Source: DAIDKA01 sp963708865
GTDB taxonomy: Bacteria > Pseudomonadota > Gammaproteobacteria > Steroidobacterales > Steroidobacteraceae
Assembly (NCBI GenBank): GCA_963708865.1
Contig: CAVPUC010000002.1
Coordinates: 372,001 to 436,000, forward strand
Reading direction: 5' to 3'
Length of the DNA stretch: 64,000 bases
In this document: positions 47,586 through 56,863 of the stretch, piece by piece
Numbering within the stretch: the first letter of the stretch is position 1
How the letters are laid out: every line of letters starts with the position of its first letter
Position numbers and translations under genes: made by a program
The notes under the pieces: generated by a model
What the model was told of the DNA's origin: nothing
The model's database searches: none
Seen by the model: only the letters and a program-made list of their open reading frames with translations

Positions 47586-48421
47586 TAAGGAGACTCGCGC
47601 GAACTGTGATAGAGCGTGCGGCTGCGGCTCAGCACAGACTCTGCGACATCCGGAAGACTCTCACGCAATGCCAGAAGCAATGCCTGCGAGCGCGGCATAC
47701 GAAAGGCCGGCGAGTAGTTGGAGAGCAGCTGCTGCTCAAGCACTCGAGCGTCATCCGCGCCCACGGTTTCCCGCAGCGCATCTCCCACGGCACGCTCGAG
47801 GCGAGCGTAATCCTCGACGGGGATCAGATGGGAATGATTGGTTCCCAGCCGCGGCAGCAGTCGGGAATGCACCTCGCTTTGGAAATTGTCCATAACGAAT
47901 GAGCAGAAAATGGCAATCTCATGATGCTTGGCAAGGCGATCGAACTGATCTTCAAGACTCATGCTCGCCGCTACGTTACCTTGCTCCCACAGGAGATTGA
48001 CCATCTCACCCCACCAGCGCACTTTCGGATATTGGGCCTCTCCCCGAGCATTCGCGATGACCTCAGCAGCCAGACCCAAGAACACCGGTGCATCGGGCAT
48101 AGCGTCTTTCATGAAGCGTGGTAGAAGCTCGTCTGCGTCGACAACGGTCAGCTGCCCGCGATCCTGAGCAGCCTTGACGTCCACGCCCTCCGCCTCGAGC
48201 CGAGGACGGAAGGCATCCCAGTGCGCGGCGGTCGGTACGAGAATGACGCCCTCGCCATTGGCGATCGCGCCCGCCGCGAAGCGGCAAACGGCGCGATTGA
48301 GAAACTGCTGATCCTGATAAAGCTGCACAATGTGATCCCGCGGCCCAGCCGAGGCGAGAATGCCATCCCACGGCTCCTTCGCATTCGCAATCCCTTCGCG
48401 TTCGCTGCCAGCATTGTCCAT
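47585..48421 (-). CDS. MEDS (DcmR-like) sensory domain protein
   Basis: A 278-aa protein. The MEDS domain (about 20-190) shows HIVQLYQDQQFLNRAVCRFAAGAIANGEGVILV and MEDQFDRLAKHHEIAIFCSF-like elements, as in DcmR-type sensors of methanogens and methylotrophs. MEDS proteins are P-loop-less RecA-fold ligand sensors usually paired with histidine kinases, as here. ATG 48421 (MDNAGSE) is preferred to the upstream ATG 48481. Confidence 0.85.
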   Translation of the reverse strand: MDNAGSEREGIANAKEPWDGILASAGPRDHIVQLYQDQQFLNRAVCRFAAGAIANGEGVILVPTAAHWDAFRPRLEAEGVDVKAAQDRGQLTVVDADELLPRFMKDAMPDAPVFLGLAAEVIANARGEAQYPKVRWWGEMVNLLWEQGNVAASMSLEDQFDRLAKHHEIAIFCSFVMDNFQSEVHSRLLPRLGTNHSHLIPVEDYARLERAVGDALRETVGADDARVLEQQLLSNYSPAFRMPRSQALLLALRESLPDVAESVLSRSRTLYHSSRESP

Positions 48422-48741
48422 GATTGCTCCGGTAGGCCTCATTTGGGGGTAGGCCCAGCAATATATCGTGTCCGGGCCCATGCAACTCGTTTGGCAGTCC
48501 TACGACCGTGCGGTTGTGCGCCGGCAAGCTCATGCTGCGATGCGATCAGGGAGCAGGGGAGGAAATCCGCCAGATCCTCCGTCTCGCGTTCAGTGAGCGT
48601 TTTCTACGCGTAGATGTAGACGTCGGCCACGACCTCGCCAGCACCTGACAAATTCCCTTCAGCGCTGCGTCGGAGGGCTCTGACATCCGAAACGCTAATT
48701 ATCCTACGAAGAGGCAAATAATCCGCTAGGCATGATGCGGA
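48422..48741. other. 320-nt intergenic region
   Basis: Divergent region between the MEDS gene (minus) and the PilZ gene (plus). I see no gene and no clear hairpin; it should hold the promoters of both. Confidence 0.4.
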
Positions 48742-49133
48742 ATGGAACATCGCTGGGGTACCAGAATCTCCCTTCGCGTCCCTATTCGCGTCAAAGCGGC
48801 CATTTTCCCGTGGCAAGTATCGGCAGCCTTAACAATATCAGCCTGAGCGGAGGCTTCATCCCAGCATTATCGCTTCAGCTGCACTCAATGATCCGCGTCA
48901 AATTTGTAGATCCTCTGGCAGCGCAACCACGCCTGGTCAGTCTGTCCGCATTCATCGCGCGAGCGTGCGACGAGGTTGCGGGTATCGTCTGGTGCGATTT
49001 TGTACCCCGCGTGGTGGTAAAAATCCTGCGTGCCATCGCGGGCGGTCGATTCCAACCCGCCGACAGCGGTAACGGATTGACCCAGCCTTCCTTCCTCACT
49101 GTCGCAATTTCCGCACGCAATAGGAGCCGTTAG
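48742..49133 (+). pseudogene. Orphan PilZ domain protein, frameshifted
   Basis: Starts MEHRWGTRISLRVPIRVKAA (RxxxR region) in one frame and continues in another with SIGSLNNISLSGGF (N-x-S-x-x-G) and CDEVAGIVWCDFVPRVVVKIL. One extra C in the CCC at 48807-48809 would join the two and give about 130 aa. Its first residues match those of the PilZ kinase at 42067, so the two PilZ domains are probably duplicates. The indel is probably a sequence error. Confidence 0.7.
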
Positions 49134-49138
49134 GGGCC

Positions 49139-49603
49139 ATGCAAATCATGGCGCCCGCGGATGACCGGGATCCTACCTGGTTGGCCTTCCGGCTGGCCAC
49201 GTGGCCGGAAATTTCCAAGGTCGAACATCTCGCCGCGATGGAGGTCGCCTTTTTGAATGGACTATATGTACGTCTCGCCATCTCGTGTGAAGGGTTTGCG
49301 TTGGGCTTTATTGAAGCCTCGAAGCGAACGCAAAGCGCGAACGTACCGCCTATTACATTTATCGATGGACTCTACATCGCCTTAAGAACGGGCTCGGCCA
49401 AGATCGACCGCACGGAGATTCTGCGGCGTCTTGTGGCGGCCCTCGGTCTAGGATCGTCCCGCGAAACGTGCAATGAACTCGCCTTTGACTCGCAACTCCC
49501 CCTGGACGCGGCACACTTGCTACAACGTACGTTTTCCTTTCGGGTCGACGATAGCGGTACCTACCTTCGGCATGCTTCGGCCCCAACCATTGCAGGCAGT
49601 TGA
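49139..49603 (+). CDS. Hypothetical protein downstream of PilZ
   Basis: A 154-aa protein (MQIMAPADDRDPTWLAFRLATWPEIS, then MEVAFLNGLYVRLAISCEGFALGFIEA). No known domain. Starts 5 nt after the PilZ gene, so probably one operon with it. Confidence 0.55.
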   Translation: MQIMAPADDRDPTWLAFRLATWPEISKVEHLAAMEVAFLNGLYVRLAISCEGFALGFIEASKRTQSANVPPITFIDGLYIALRTGSAKIDRTEILRRLVAALGLGSSRETCNELAFDSQLPLDAAHLLQRTFSFRVDDSGTYLRHASAPTIAGS

Positions 49604-49865
49604 TCGGATCACGTGTTCTTGCTGCCTAAAAAAGGGCGCTAGAGTCGGAAGAAACATCTGAGGTGCGAAGAGCTTGGCCTGTGGGCCGCGGGGCTCACGG
49701 GAGCGATCGCAGACCGTTCGCTAAGTCAACCGGCTGCGGCAGGCAGGGCTGGGCAGTGATTTCCCCAAAGCTCAATCTGTAGTGGCCGGCGTCAACTATT
49801 TCTTCCGATGGCGACATCTATTCTTGCCGGTCTTGAGCCTTCATCATTGGTCCACCATCACGCAG

Positions 49866-49886
49866 TCTGACGCCGAAGGCGTCAGA
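49866..49886. terminator. Hairpin at the end of istB
   Basis: TCTGACGCC-GAA-GGCGTCAGA, a perfect 9-bp stem with a 3-nt loop, 38 nt past the istB stop and inside the IS left end. No T-tract, so a terminator or an RNA stabiliser. Confidence 0.4.
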
Positions 49887-49923
49887 AGCTCCGGATCCGG
49901 GTTCGGCTGAGGGGTGCCGCTGA

Positions 49924-50727
49924 TCATGCGTCCGCCGGAACCGATTGATTGCGTCTCGTCTGCCCGGCGCGCGCTCGTTCCTCGGCGACTTCGGCTCGAA
50001 CGCTGGGACCCACGAACTCCAGGACGACCGCGTGGTGCACCACTCGGTCGATGGCTGCTGCCGTCGTCATGGGATCCTTAAAGATCTGGTCCCACTTGGA
50101 GAACACCAGGTTCGAGGTGATCATCACGCTTTTGCGCTCGTATCGCTCAGCCAGCAGCGCGAACAGCACTTCCATTTCGGCTCGGTCGTGTTGGACATAG
50201 CCGATGTCGTCGAGTGCGATGCAGTCGAAGTTATCAAGGCGCTTCAGTTCGCGTGCGAGCCGTAGGTTCTTCTTCGCATCAAGTAGTCGTTCCACGAGTT
50301 TCACGACGGGAGTAAACAGGACCGGGTGCCCAGCCTCGACCAAGGCTCGGCCGAGCGCTGCCATCACGTGGGATTTTCCGGTCCCCGGGCGACCGATCAG
50401 ACACACATTGGTCGCACCGGCGAGGAACTCGCCACGCAGCAACTCGCGGATCTTGCCGCGCAGCGGCGCGTCATATCGATTCAAGTCCAACGTGCCAACC
50501 GACTTGTCGCGCGGTAACTTGGCATCATGCAGTAGCCGTGTGATGCGCCGATCCGCGCGGTCGGTGGCTTCCTGGGTGACCAGTTCAGCCAGGTATCGGA
50601 TGTGGTTCCAGCCTTCGACGCCAGCGCGCTGCGCGAGTTCGATGTACTGCTCGTGGAAGGAAGGTAGATGAAGCGCCTTCAAGCGTAGCTCCATCGTTTC
50701 GTCGCGACTGATCGTGGCGGCGCTCAT
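49924..50727 (-). CDS. istB: IS21 helper ATPase IstB
   Basis: A 267-aa AAA+ ATPase: Walker A LIGRPGTGKSHVMAALG, Walker B FDCIALDDIGY, sensor VMITSNLVFSKWDQIF and a DnaA-like arrangement. It activates the IstA transposase and directs target choice. Start ATG 50727 overlaps the istA stop (ATGA). Confidence 0.95.
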   Translation of the reverse strand: MSAATISRDETMELRLKALHLPSFHEQYIELAQRAGVEGWNHIRYLAELVTQEATDRADRRITRLLHDAKLPRDKSVGTLDLNRYDAPLRGKIRELLRGEFLAGATNVCLIGRPGTGKSHVMAALGRALVEAGHPVLFTPVVKLVERLLDAKKNLRLARELKRLDNFDCIALDDIGYVQHDRAEMEVLFALLAERYERKSVMITSNLVFSKWDQIFKDPMTTAAAIDRVVHHAVVLEFVGPSVRAEVAEERARAGQTRRNQSVPADA

Positions 50728-52256
50728 GCGCACACCGCGGCGGTGCTGCTGCCCAGGAGCCGATCGTAAAGGTTCAGATCGGGCGCCGTAATGTTCAGAT
50801 ACGGGACGCCTTCCGGAACGCGCTCGCCGCGCACCTTTGCCCGCACCGCCTCGTACGTAGGCAGGATTGCCGCCGAGAGCAGCCCGGCGAGGACGCCGCG
50901 AACGCATTCCTCACCGTCGCTCGCCGCCAGATGCAGGATCCGGACGTACTCCATATCGGCTTGGTCGGCGCTAGCCGTCAAGAGCGCATCGTAGGCGCGG
51001 CGGAAGTCCAGGCTCGGGAACAACGCTTCGCGGAACACGTAGCGGCGGAACGCGCCGGGCTTGCGCACCAGCGTGTGGATGATGTGCCGGTAGTCGATCT
51101 TGTGCTTGCCGCCACCGATGATGCGGTCCATCACCGCGACGCGCCCGCCACGGTGATGCAGCTCCACGATGTCGGCGTGTAATCGTACGCGCAGCCGATG
51201 TCCGATCAGCCGCGAGGAGACCGAGTAGGAGTGTTTCAGCACTCGCACTGCGCTCGCGCGCGACACCGTCGCGTACGACTCTCGATATGCCGGCAGCGGC
51301 CGCACCGGTAATGGTCGCAGATGCAGCCGTTCCTCCTCGATCCGTACTGAACGGGTCGCATTACGGGTCTGCACGCAGCTGTCGAGGAAGCCCTCGTAGG
51401 CTTCCCTCGAAGCGAACGCCCGCGATCCGCGCAGCCGCAGTCGTTGGTCAATGGCAGTCTTCAGGTGACCGTTCGCGGATTCGACGTTGCCGTTCTCGTG
51501 CGCATTGCCGGGGAAGTTGCGGGACGCGCGCAGTCCGTAGTGATCGATGAGTTCGCGGTACCGCTCGGTGAAGTCCCGCCCGCGGCTCTCCGCCAGCTCG
51601 TGGGTCGCCGCCGACAGATTGTCGGTGCGATGTTCCACCGGCACCCCGCCCAGGCGCCAAAACGCTGCCTGCATTCCAGCACTCAAGGCCTCAAAGCTCT
51701 CGCTCGGGCAGATCGACACCGACTCCCAGTTCGAGTACGTGAGCACAAAGTGATACAGCAAATGCATGAACGGCTCGCCGGCGATGACCACCTCGAGCTC
51801 GCGCATATCCGTAAAATCCGATTGGCCTTGGTCACCCGGCACGTGTGTTTGCGGGAAGAACACTTCGCGCTCCGGACCCGCCTTCACGCGCCAGTCCATG
51901 AACCGCCGCTGCAGCGTGCGCAGCTGTCCCGCGCTGTAGCGCCCGGCGTGGCGCCGGTTCAGCTCCTCCCACACCGTCTTCGCCTGTAGTCCGGCGTCCT
52001 GGTTCAACAAGGCCTCGATTTCCGGCCAGACTTCCGCAAACGGATCCGGGCGCGTGCGCCACGTGTGCGGCACCTTCACCACCGATGGCGTCGCCCCGGA
52101 GTGTGCGTACTTGCGTGCCGTCCGCTCGCTCATTCCGGCCTTCGCTGCAGCCGTCACCTGCACTATCCCTTGGTTTAACAATGACATGAGTAACTTCACC
52201 TGTTCGTCAGTAACCACGCCATCCCCTTGCTGATGGGGCAGCGTAGACCAGACCAT
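50724..52256 (-). CDS. istA: IS21 transposase IstA
   Basis: A transposase of about 510 aa. N-terminal HTH (IVQVTAAAKAGMSERTARKYAH), DDE catalytic core with GQSDFTDMRELEVV (first Asp), RTDNLSAATHE (second Asp) and ENGNVESANGHLK (Glu). Complete and probably active. Start ATG 52256 or GTG 52217 (VVTDEQVKLL). Confidence 0.92.
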   Translation of the reverse strand: MVWSTLPHQQGDGVVTDEQVKLLMSLLNQGIVQVTAAAKAGMSERTARKYAHSGATPSVVKVPHTWRTRPDPFAEVWPEIEALLNQDAGLQAKTVWEELNRRHAGRYSAGQLRTLQRRFMDWRVKAGPEREVFFPQTHVPGDQGQSDFTDMRELEVVIAGEPFMHLLYHFVLTYSNWESVSICPSESFEALSAGMQAAFWRLGGVPVEHRTDNLSAATHELAESRGRDFTERYRELIDHYGLRASRNFPGNAHENGNVESANGHLKTAIDQRLRLRGSRAFASREAYEGFLDSCVQTRNATRSVRIEEERLHLRPLPVRPLPAYRESYATVSRASAVRVLKHSYSVSSRLIGHRLRVRLHADIVELHHRGGRVAVMDRIIGGGKHKIDYRHIIHTLVRKPGAFRRYVFREALFPSLDFRRAYDALLTASADQADMEYVRILHLAASDGEECVRGVLAGLLSAAILPTYEAVRAKVRGERVPEGVPYLNITAPDLNLYDRLLGSSTAAVCA

Positions 52257-52437
52257 TGATGAGGCTCCTCGACCGGCAGTTCTAATTGTCGTCAACCTCG
52301 CCGGGGCTATCAGCCCCGACGACAATTACCGGCAAATCTAATTGTCGCTGTCCACTGTAGCTAAAAAGCCTACTAACTCCACAACAGGCGGACACGAGAC
52401 TTGTCGAAAAATGTTTGGGAAATAACGATCGAACTGG

Positions 52438-52821
52438 TCATTGAATGGCCGATTGCAGCTTTACCAGCGCAGCGTCCAGATATTCGGCCAGAATAACCTT
52501 GGTTAAAGGCTTTGCGAGAAAGCCGGCTCCGAGCGCAACCACACGCTCGATGAGCTCCGGCTGACGATTGGCAGATGCAATAGCGACGTGGGTAGCGGGG
52601 CTCAACTGCCGCAATTGCGCAGCGACAGCTATGCCATCCGTGCCGGGCATATTGAAATCCAACAGCACAAATTGCGGGGCATGGTCATTAAATATCAATA
52701 AGGCTTCACTAGCACTCGCAGCTTCGAAGCGAAGCCAGTCCGGGTGCAATGCGGCAAGCAGGTTGCCCACGGCCGTTCGTGCCAGTTTGCTATCGTCAAC
52801 GATTAGAAGTTTATAGAGCAC
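52438..52821 (-). CDS. CheY-like single-domain response regulator
   Basis: A 127-aa receiver: acidic pocket D9/D10, phospho-acceptor D55 in LLDFNMPG, Ser in AIASAN and the conserved Lys in FLAKPL. No output domain. In this setting it could accept phosphate from the nearby PilZ kinase. It follows the IS21 right end by about 80 nt. Confidence 0.9.
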   Translation of the reverse strand: MLYKLLIVDDSKLARTAVGNLLAALHPDWLRFEAASASEALLIFNDHAPQFVLLDFNMPGTDGIAVAAQLRQLSPATHVAIASANRQPELIERVVALGAGFLAKPLTKVILAEYLDAALVKLQSAIQ

Positions 52822-53025
52822 TGGCGCCTCCGCACAATGTGGTCGAGGTCGCTATTGATGCGAAGACTAGCAGATGCGCGCCTCGCCGGTCCCAAAAGAA
52901 AGGACCCAAAATGGGTGGGCGCGGAGCGGCATCGGAACCGCTGTCGGCTTATCTCACCGTCCATTTCGTAGCGACCGGATAGGTACAGGCCCTCATTCCG
53001 CGGAGGCGGGGGGAATTCGGCTAAC

Positions 53026-53325
53026 TTAGCGACGGTAACGTCGGTGCTGACTAGCAAATACTCCGCAGGAGCTCGGTGCCAAGGAGTCAGATAGCGCCTG
53101 GGCAAAGGCGGCGCGGACTTGTGTGTAATCGAGCGCGTGCCAGATGCCTTCCCTGTCCAAAAGCCTGTAGCCCCCAGCAATCAGGTCCAGCATCAAGGCT
53201 CCCTCGAGCCGGCTGCCAACGCTCACGGTTCCCAATGGTGTGGCAGCGAGACGCACATCGCGCGGAGCCACATATTGCTTCCACCCGTCGCCTTCGGTGA
53301 CGGTCATTGTTTCGTGGGGACCCAT
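53026..53325 (-). CDS. Hypothetical protein (99 aa)
   Basis: Starts MGPHETMTVTEGDGWKQYVAPRDVRLAATPLG; contains alternating strands and a helix (DYTQVRAAFAQALSDSL). No known family. On the same strand as the receiver gene, about 200 nt upstream of it. Confidence 0.4.
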   Translation of the reverse strand: MGPHETMTVTEGDGWKQYVAPRDVRLAATPLGTVSVGSRLEGALMLDLIAGGYRLLDREGIWHALDYTQVRAAFAQALSDSLAPSSCGVFASQHRRYRR

Positions 53326-53711
53326 GGGACCAGCATACCTGTCAAGCATTCGTAGCGTTAACGCGATCGTTGCCTCATTGAGTCCTTGAGCAAGCGCGTT
53401 TCAGCGGCCAAGCGGTAATTATCGGGCCGGGGATTGTGCAGCTAACCTACACGGATAGTCAGCTTCTGCGCACCGTCCATAGGGGATTGGGGATCGCCAC
53501 GGTTTCAGGCAAAACCCTGGCGATCAGAGTGCTGCGCAATCGTGGGAGTTAAAAGTGTATTGGCGCCCTTAGTGATCGATGTTGCAATTTATTCCATGTG
53601 AATCGCGTATTTTCCCGAAGACCAACATTAGTATTGGAATGGGCATGCCGGAGACGCTGACCGCCTCCGGCGGTCCTGCTGACATTGCGTTTTCCAGAGC
53701 AGGAGCGTGGC
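53326..53711. other. Intergenic region with a long hairpin
   Basis: No gene seen. At 53492-53525 there is a 14-pair stem with one C-C mismatch: GATCGCCA-C-GGTTT, loop CAGGCA, AAACC-C-TGGCGATC. No T-tract follows. Possible REP-like element, small RNA or terminator. Confidence 0.4.
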
Positions 53712-54722
53712 ATGTTCCACCGAGATATCGTCGTAGTTGGGGCCTCAGCGGGCGGTGTGCCGGCGCTTCAGCAATTCGCCGCTTCATTGCCGCCCGGCCT
53801 CGAGGTTGCGGTACTAGTCGTTCTGCATTTACCCGTGTATGCGAAGACCGTCCTGCATACCATACTTGATCGAGCGGGGCCCTTCGGGGCGACGCTCGCC
53901 CAGGACGGGGAACCCATTCGGCATGGGATGATTTACGTCTCTCCCGCGGACCACCATTTGGTCATTGAGCACGAGCGTATTCGTCTGACTCGTGGGCCAC
54001 GCGAAAATCGCGTTCGGCCTTGCATTGACGTGCTATTTCGATCGGCGGCGGTTGAGTTCGGGGCACGAGTCATTGGCATTGTGCTCACTGGCGCATTGGA
54101 CGATGGAACTGCCGGCCTATGGGCGATAAAGGACCGGGGTGGTATTGCCATCGCGCAGCGTCCCGATGAGGCCTCTTGCGACTCCATGCCAAAGAGTGCA
54201 CTTAAGCATGTCGCGGTCGATTTCACCCTTCCGATCAGTGAGATGGGAAGGAGAATTAGCATCCTAACGCAGGAAACCCTGTCCGGTCCTGATAAGCCCG
54301 AAACGGTCCCCGATCGCATGATTCTCGAAGCGAAAGTCGCAATTGAAGGCAATGCCTTGAAGCGAGGCGTCATGAAGATTGGAGAGATCTCCCCGAATAC
54401 TTGTCCGGAGTGTCATGGGGTCTTGGTTAAGATCAGAGAGGGCTCCATTAGCCGCTATCGGTGCCACACCGGTCATGCATTTTCCTTGAAAACCCTGCTG
54501 GTGGATGTCGATGATGCCATCGACGATGCGTTGTGGAGCGCGGTCCGTGCGATCGAGGAGCGAGCGATGATTTTACGGGAGATGAAGGACCTTGAAACAG
54601 GGGATACGAACACTGACCAAGCCAAACAGCTCGACATAGCGGCGGTAGAAGCCGAACGTCGGGCGCAAGTCATCCGAGATTTGGTGGTTCATGAAGGACG
54701 TCCAGGACAAAAGGCCATATGA
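53712..54722 (+). CDS. Stand-alone CheB-like protein-glutamate methylesterase
   Basis: A 336-aa protein. CheB methylesterase domain (5-185) with catalytic Ser in VVGASAGG, His in VVLHLP and Asp in LTGALDDGTAG; no N-terminal receiver. A C-terminal zinc-binding region, CPECHGVLVKIREG plus YRCHTGHAFS, and helices to the end. The family removes methyl groups from chemoreceptors or, in such receiver-less forms, may act on other signalling proteins. No CheR or receptor gene is nearby. ATG 53712 gives the normal start (MFHRDIVVVG). Confidence 0.88.
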   Translation: MFHRDIVVVGASAGGVPALQQFAASLPPGLEVAVLVVLHLPVYAKTVLHTILDRAGPFGATLAQDGEPIRHGMIYVSPADHHLVIEHERIRLTRGPRENRVRPCIDVLFRSAAVEFGARVIGIVLTGALDDGTAGLWAIKDRGGIAIAQRPDEASCDSMPKSALKHVAVDFTLPISEMGRRISILTQETLSGPDKPETVPDRMILEAKVAIEGNALKRGVMKIGEISPNTCPECHGVLVKIREGSISRYRCHTGHAFSLKTLLVDVDDAIDDALWSAVRAIEERAMILREMKDLETGDTNTDQAKQLDIAAVEAERRAQVIRDLVVHEGRPGQKAI

Positions 54723-54799
54723 ACAACGGCAAACCATTCAGTCTGTTTAAGCCCTTTGTGTGACCTCTGCTAGAAGGTTGCGCAGGACGATACGTCCGG

Positions 54800-55105
54800 G
54801 GCGCTGTTATGGCACTCGTCCGCGCAGATTTCGCCCAAGTGAACACCGAAGTGGAGTATCCACAATCGTACCGCGCTCCCTCAGCTTCCAGTTCTCGGAG
54901 AGATTTCTCCATGTCTTGAAGTGGCGCCGCTTTGGCAGCACGGATGTCTGGGAGGCGGCTTCGCCTAATGATGCAACAGTCGAGCGGGAGGCCGAGAGAC
55001 CGGTATCGAGCAAGACCACCGGACCCTCATGCCTCAATTCGCCGCCAATGGTCAGGTGCACCGCCAATGTGGTCTTTCCGCTGCCCCCTCCCCGGCGCTG
55101 CGAGT
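54800..55105 (-). pseudogene. ParA-like ATPase remnant
   Basis: On the minus strand: a deviant Walker A GGGSGKTTLAVHL followed by GPVVLLDTGLSASRSTVASL and, after divergence, RERGTIVDTPL (Walker B-like IVDTP). The gene has no start and no C-terminal half and is next to the IS66 left end, so it is a remnant of a partition gene of the mobile element. Confidence 0.6.
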
Positions 55106-55168
55106 CTTAGCCCTCTCGTCACTCGGCGCGCTCCGCCTCCTTTGCAGCTAACTGCAGGGCATGCAAGA

Positions 55169-56788
55169 TCACGAATCTGGACCTGTGGGAATCATTGTCC
55201 TGTGCCGCCTGCAGAAGTGATGTAAGCGTTCCGCGATCCCATCTTGCATCCGCCCGATCAGTGCTTTGTGGGTCTGCTGAGCTGGCAGCAGATCCCCGAT
55301 CTGGCTGGCTGGTGTTAGCGGCAGGCGCTCGAGGACATCACGCAGGTAGGCGTAAGGATCAAGGCCGTGTAGGCGTGCGGTTTGGATGAGCGTCATGACC
55401 ACAGCGGCTCGGCGGCCGGCGCGATCGGAACCTGCAAATAACCATGCGGCCCTCCCGAGAGCCACAGGGCGGATTCGGTTTTCCAACCAGTTGTTGTCTA
55501 TGGGTAATTCGCCATCACTGAGGTAACGGGTCAAGGCAACCCATCGACCCAGGCTGTACTTGATCGCCTTCGCCGTTGCACAGCCCGGCGCCACTTCGGC
55601 CAAGCGCTTCGTGAGCCATTCGTGCAGGTGCTCGCTCACCGGCACGGCTTCGGCTTGCCGCAGCGCTTGGCGCGCACCCGCATCAAGTCCCTGATCCTGC
55701 GCTTTGCGCTCCACCTTGTAGAGTGCGCCGAAGTATTCCAGCGCTTCTCCAGCGATCTGGCTTTGATGATTCACGTACAGTTCGTCGAACTTGCGCCTCG
55801 CGTGCGCTGTGCAACCCACTTCTATGGAAGGTCGATCGCCCACGAACAGTGCCTTGTAGCCACTGAAGTCATCGCACACGAGTTTCCCGCGCCACGCTCC
55901 CAGGAACGCCCGGGCGTGCTCGCCGGATCGACCGACGGCAAAGTCGTAGATGACGATCGGGTCCGGATCGTATGAGGTGGTGCCATATGCCCACAGGTAA
56001 CTGCGGTGGGTCTTCTTCAGGCCTGGGCGCAACGTGGGCATCGGCGTCTCATCCGCATGCAGCACCGCCCGCTTCAGCAGCAGTGCTTTGAGTGCATCGG
56101 CCAGGGGTTGGAGTTTTACCCCGCACGCTCCCACCCACTCAGCCATGGTTGAGCGCGCGATCGGCACCCCGGCGCGGGTATAGATCTCCTCCTGGCGGTA
56201 CAGGGGCATATGGTGCGCATATTTGGACACCAGCACTTGTGCCAGCAGGCCCGCCGTCGGGATGCCCTTGTCGATCACATGGGGCGCCACCGGCGCCTGC
56301 ACGATCTTTTCACACGCTCCGCACACCCATTTGCCGCGCACGTGCCGTTCAACCTGGAACGTCCCGGGGATGTAGTCGAGCTTCTCGGCTACATCCTCCC
56401 CGATCCGCTTCATCTGGCAGCCGCACTCGCACAAGGTGTTCTCGGGTTCGTGCGGGATGTGTACCCGCGGCAAATCCAACGGCAGGTGGGCCCGGACCGG
56501 GATCTTCTTGGGGCGGGCAGTTTCCTGCAGCTGATCCAGCTCGATTTCGATCGCGCCGAGATCCTCGTCGATGGATTCTTCCAGCAAACTGCGCTGCAGC
56601 CCGTGGAACTCCTCAGCTGCACGTCCAAAGCGCCAGCGCTTGAGGATCGCCATCTCATGGGTGAGCTGGGAGATCTTCAGATCCTTCCAGTGGATCTCTT
56701 TGTTCTGCTGCTCCACCGCCGCGAGCAGCGAGGCGGTGAGCTGCCTTAGCTCCTCAGCGCCCATCGCCGCGATGTCGGGCTTTTCCAT
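55169..56788 (-). CDS. tnpC: IS66 transposase TnpC
   Basis: A 539-aa IS66 transposase: leucine-zipper-like N-terminus, zinc-binding CECGCQM, CGACEKI region, and the DDE core with ADETPMP, CDDFSGYKALF and WLENRIRPVALGRAAWLFAGS. The C-terminus (IAERLHHFCRRHRT...) extends beyond the left terminal repeat candidate, so the last 15 or so residues may come from flanking DNA. Confidence 0.93.
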   Translation of the reverse strand: MEKPDIAAMGAEELRQLTASLLAAVEQQNKEIHWKDLKISQLTHEMAILKRWRFGRAAEEFHGLQRSLLEESIDEDLGAIEIELDQLQETARPKKIPVRAHLPLDLPRVHIPHEPENTLCECGCQMKRIGEDVAEKLDYIPGTFQVERHVRGKWVCGACEKIVQAPVAPHVIDKGIPTAGLLAQVLVSKYAHHMPLYRQEEIYTRAGVPIARSTMAEWVGACGVKLQPLADALKALLLKRAVLHADETPMPTLRPGLKKTHRSYLWAYGTTSYDPDPIVIYDFAVGRSGEHARAFLGAWRGKLVCDDFSGYKALFVGDRPSIEVGCTAHARRKFDELYVNHQSQIAGEALEYFGALYKVERKAQDQGLDAGARQALRQAEAVPVSEHLHEWLTKRLAEVAPGCATAKAIKYSLGRWVALTRYLSDGELPIDNNWLENRIRPVALGRAAWLFAGSDRAGRRAAVVMTLIQTARLHGLDPYAYLRDVLERLPLTPASQIGDLLPAQQTHKALIGRMQDGIAERLHHFCRRHRTMIPTGPDS

Positions 56789-56863
56789 GGGCAGGTATTA
56801 TACCTCATGAGGCGACGCGATCATCATTAAAGTGCTTATTTTAAGGCGATTTTGTCACTTTCT

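Larger units (their letters stand above)
49779..52358 (-). mobile_element. IS21-family insertion sequence
   Basis: About 2.58 kb with istA and istB overlapping by 4 nt. Imperfect terminal repeats: left AGTGGCCGGCGTCAACTA from 49781, right (read inward) AGTGGACAGCGACAATTA from 52356. Further internal TAATTGTCG repeats lie near the right end, as in IS21 ends. No clear target duplication was found. Confidence 0.8.
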
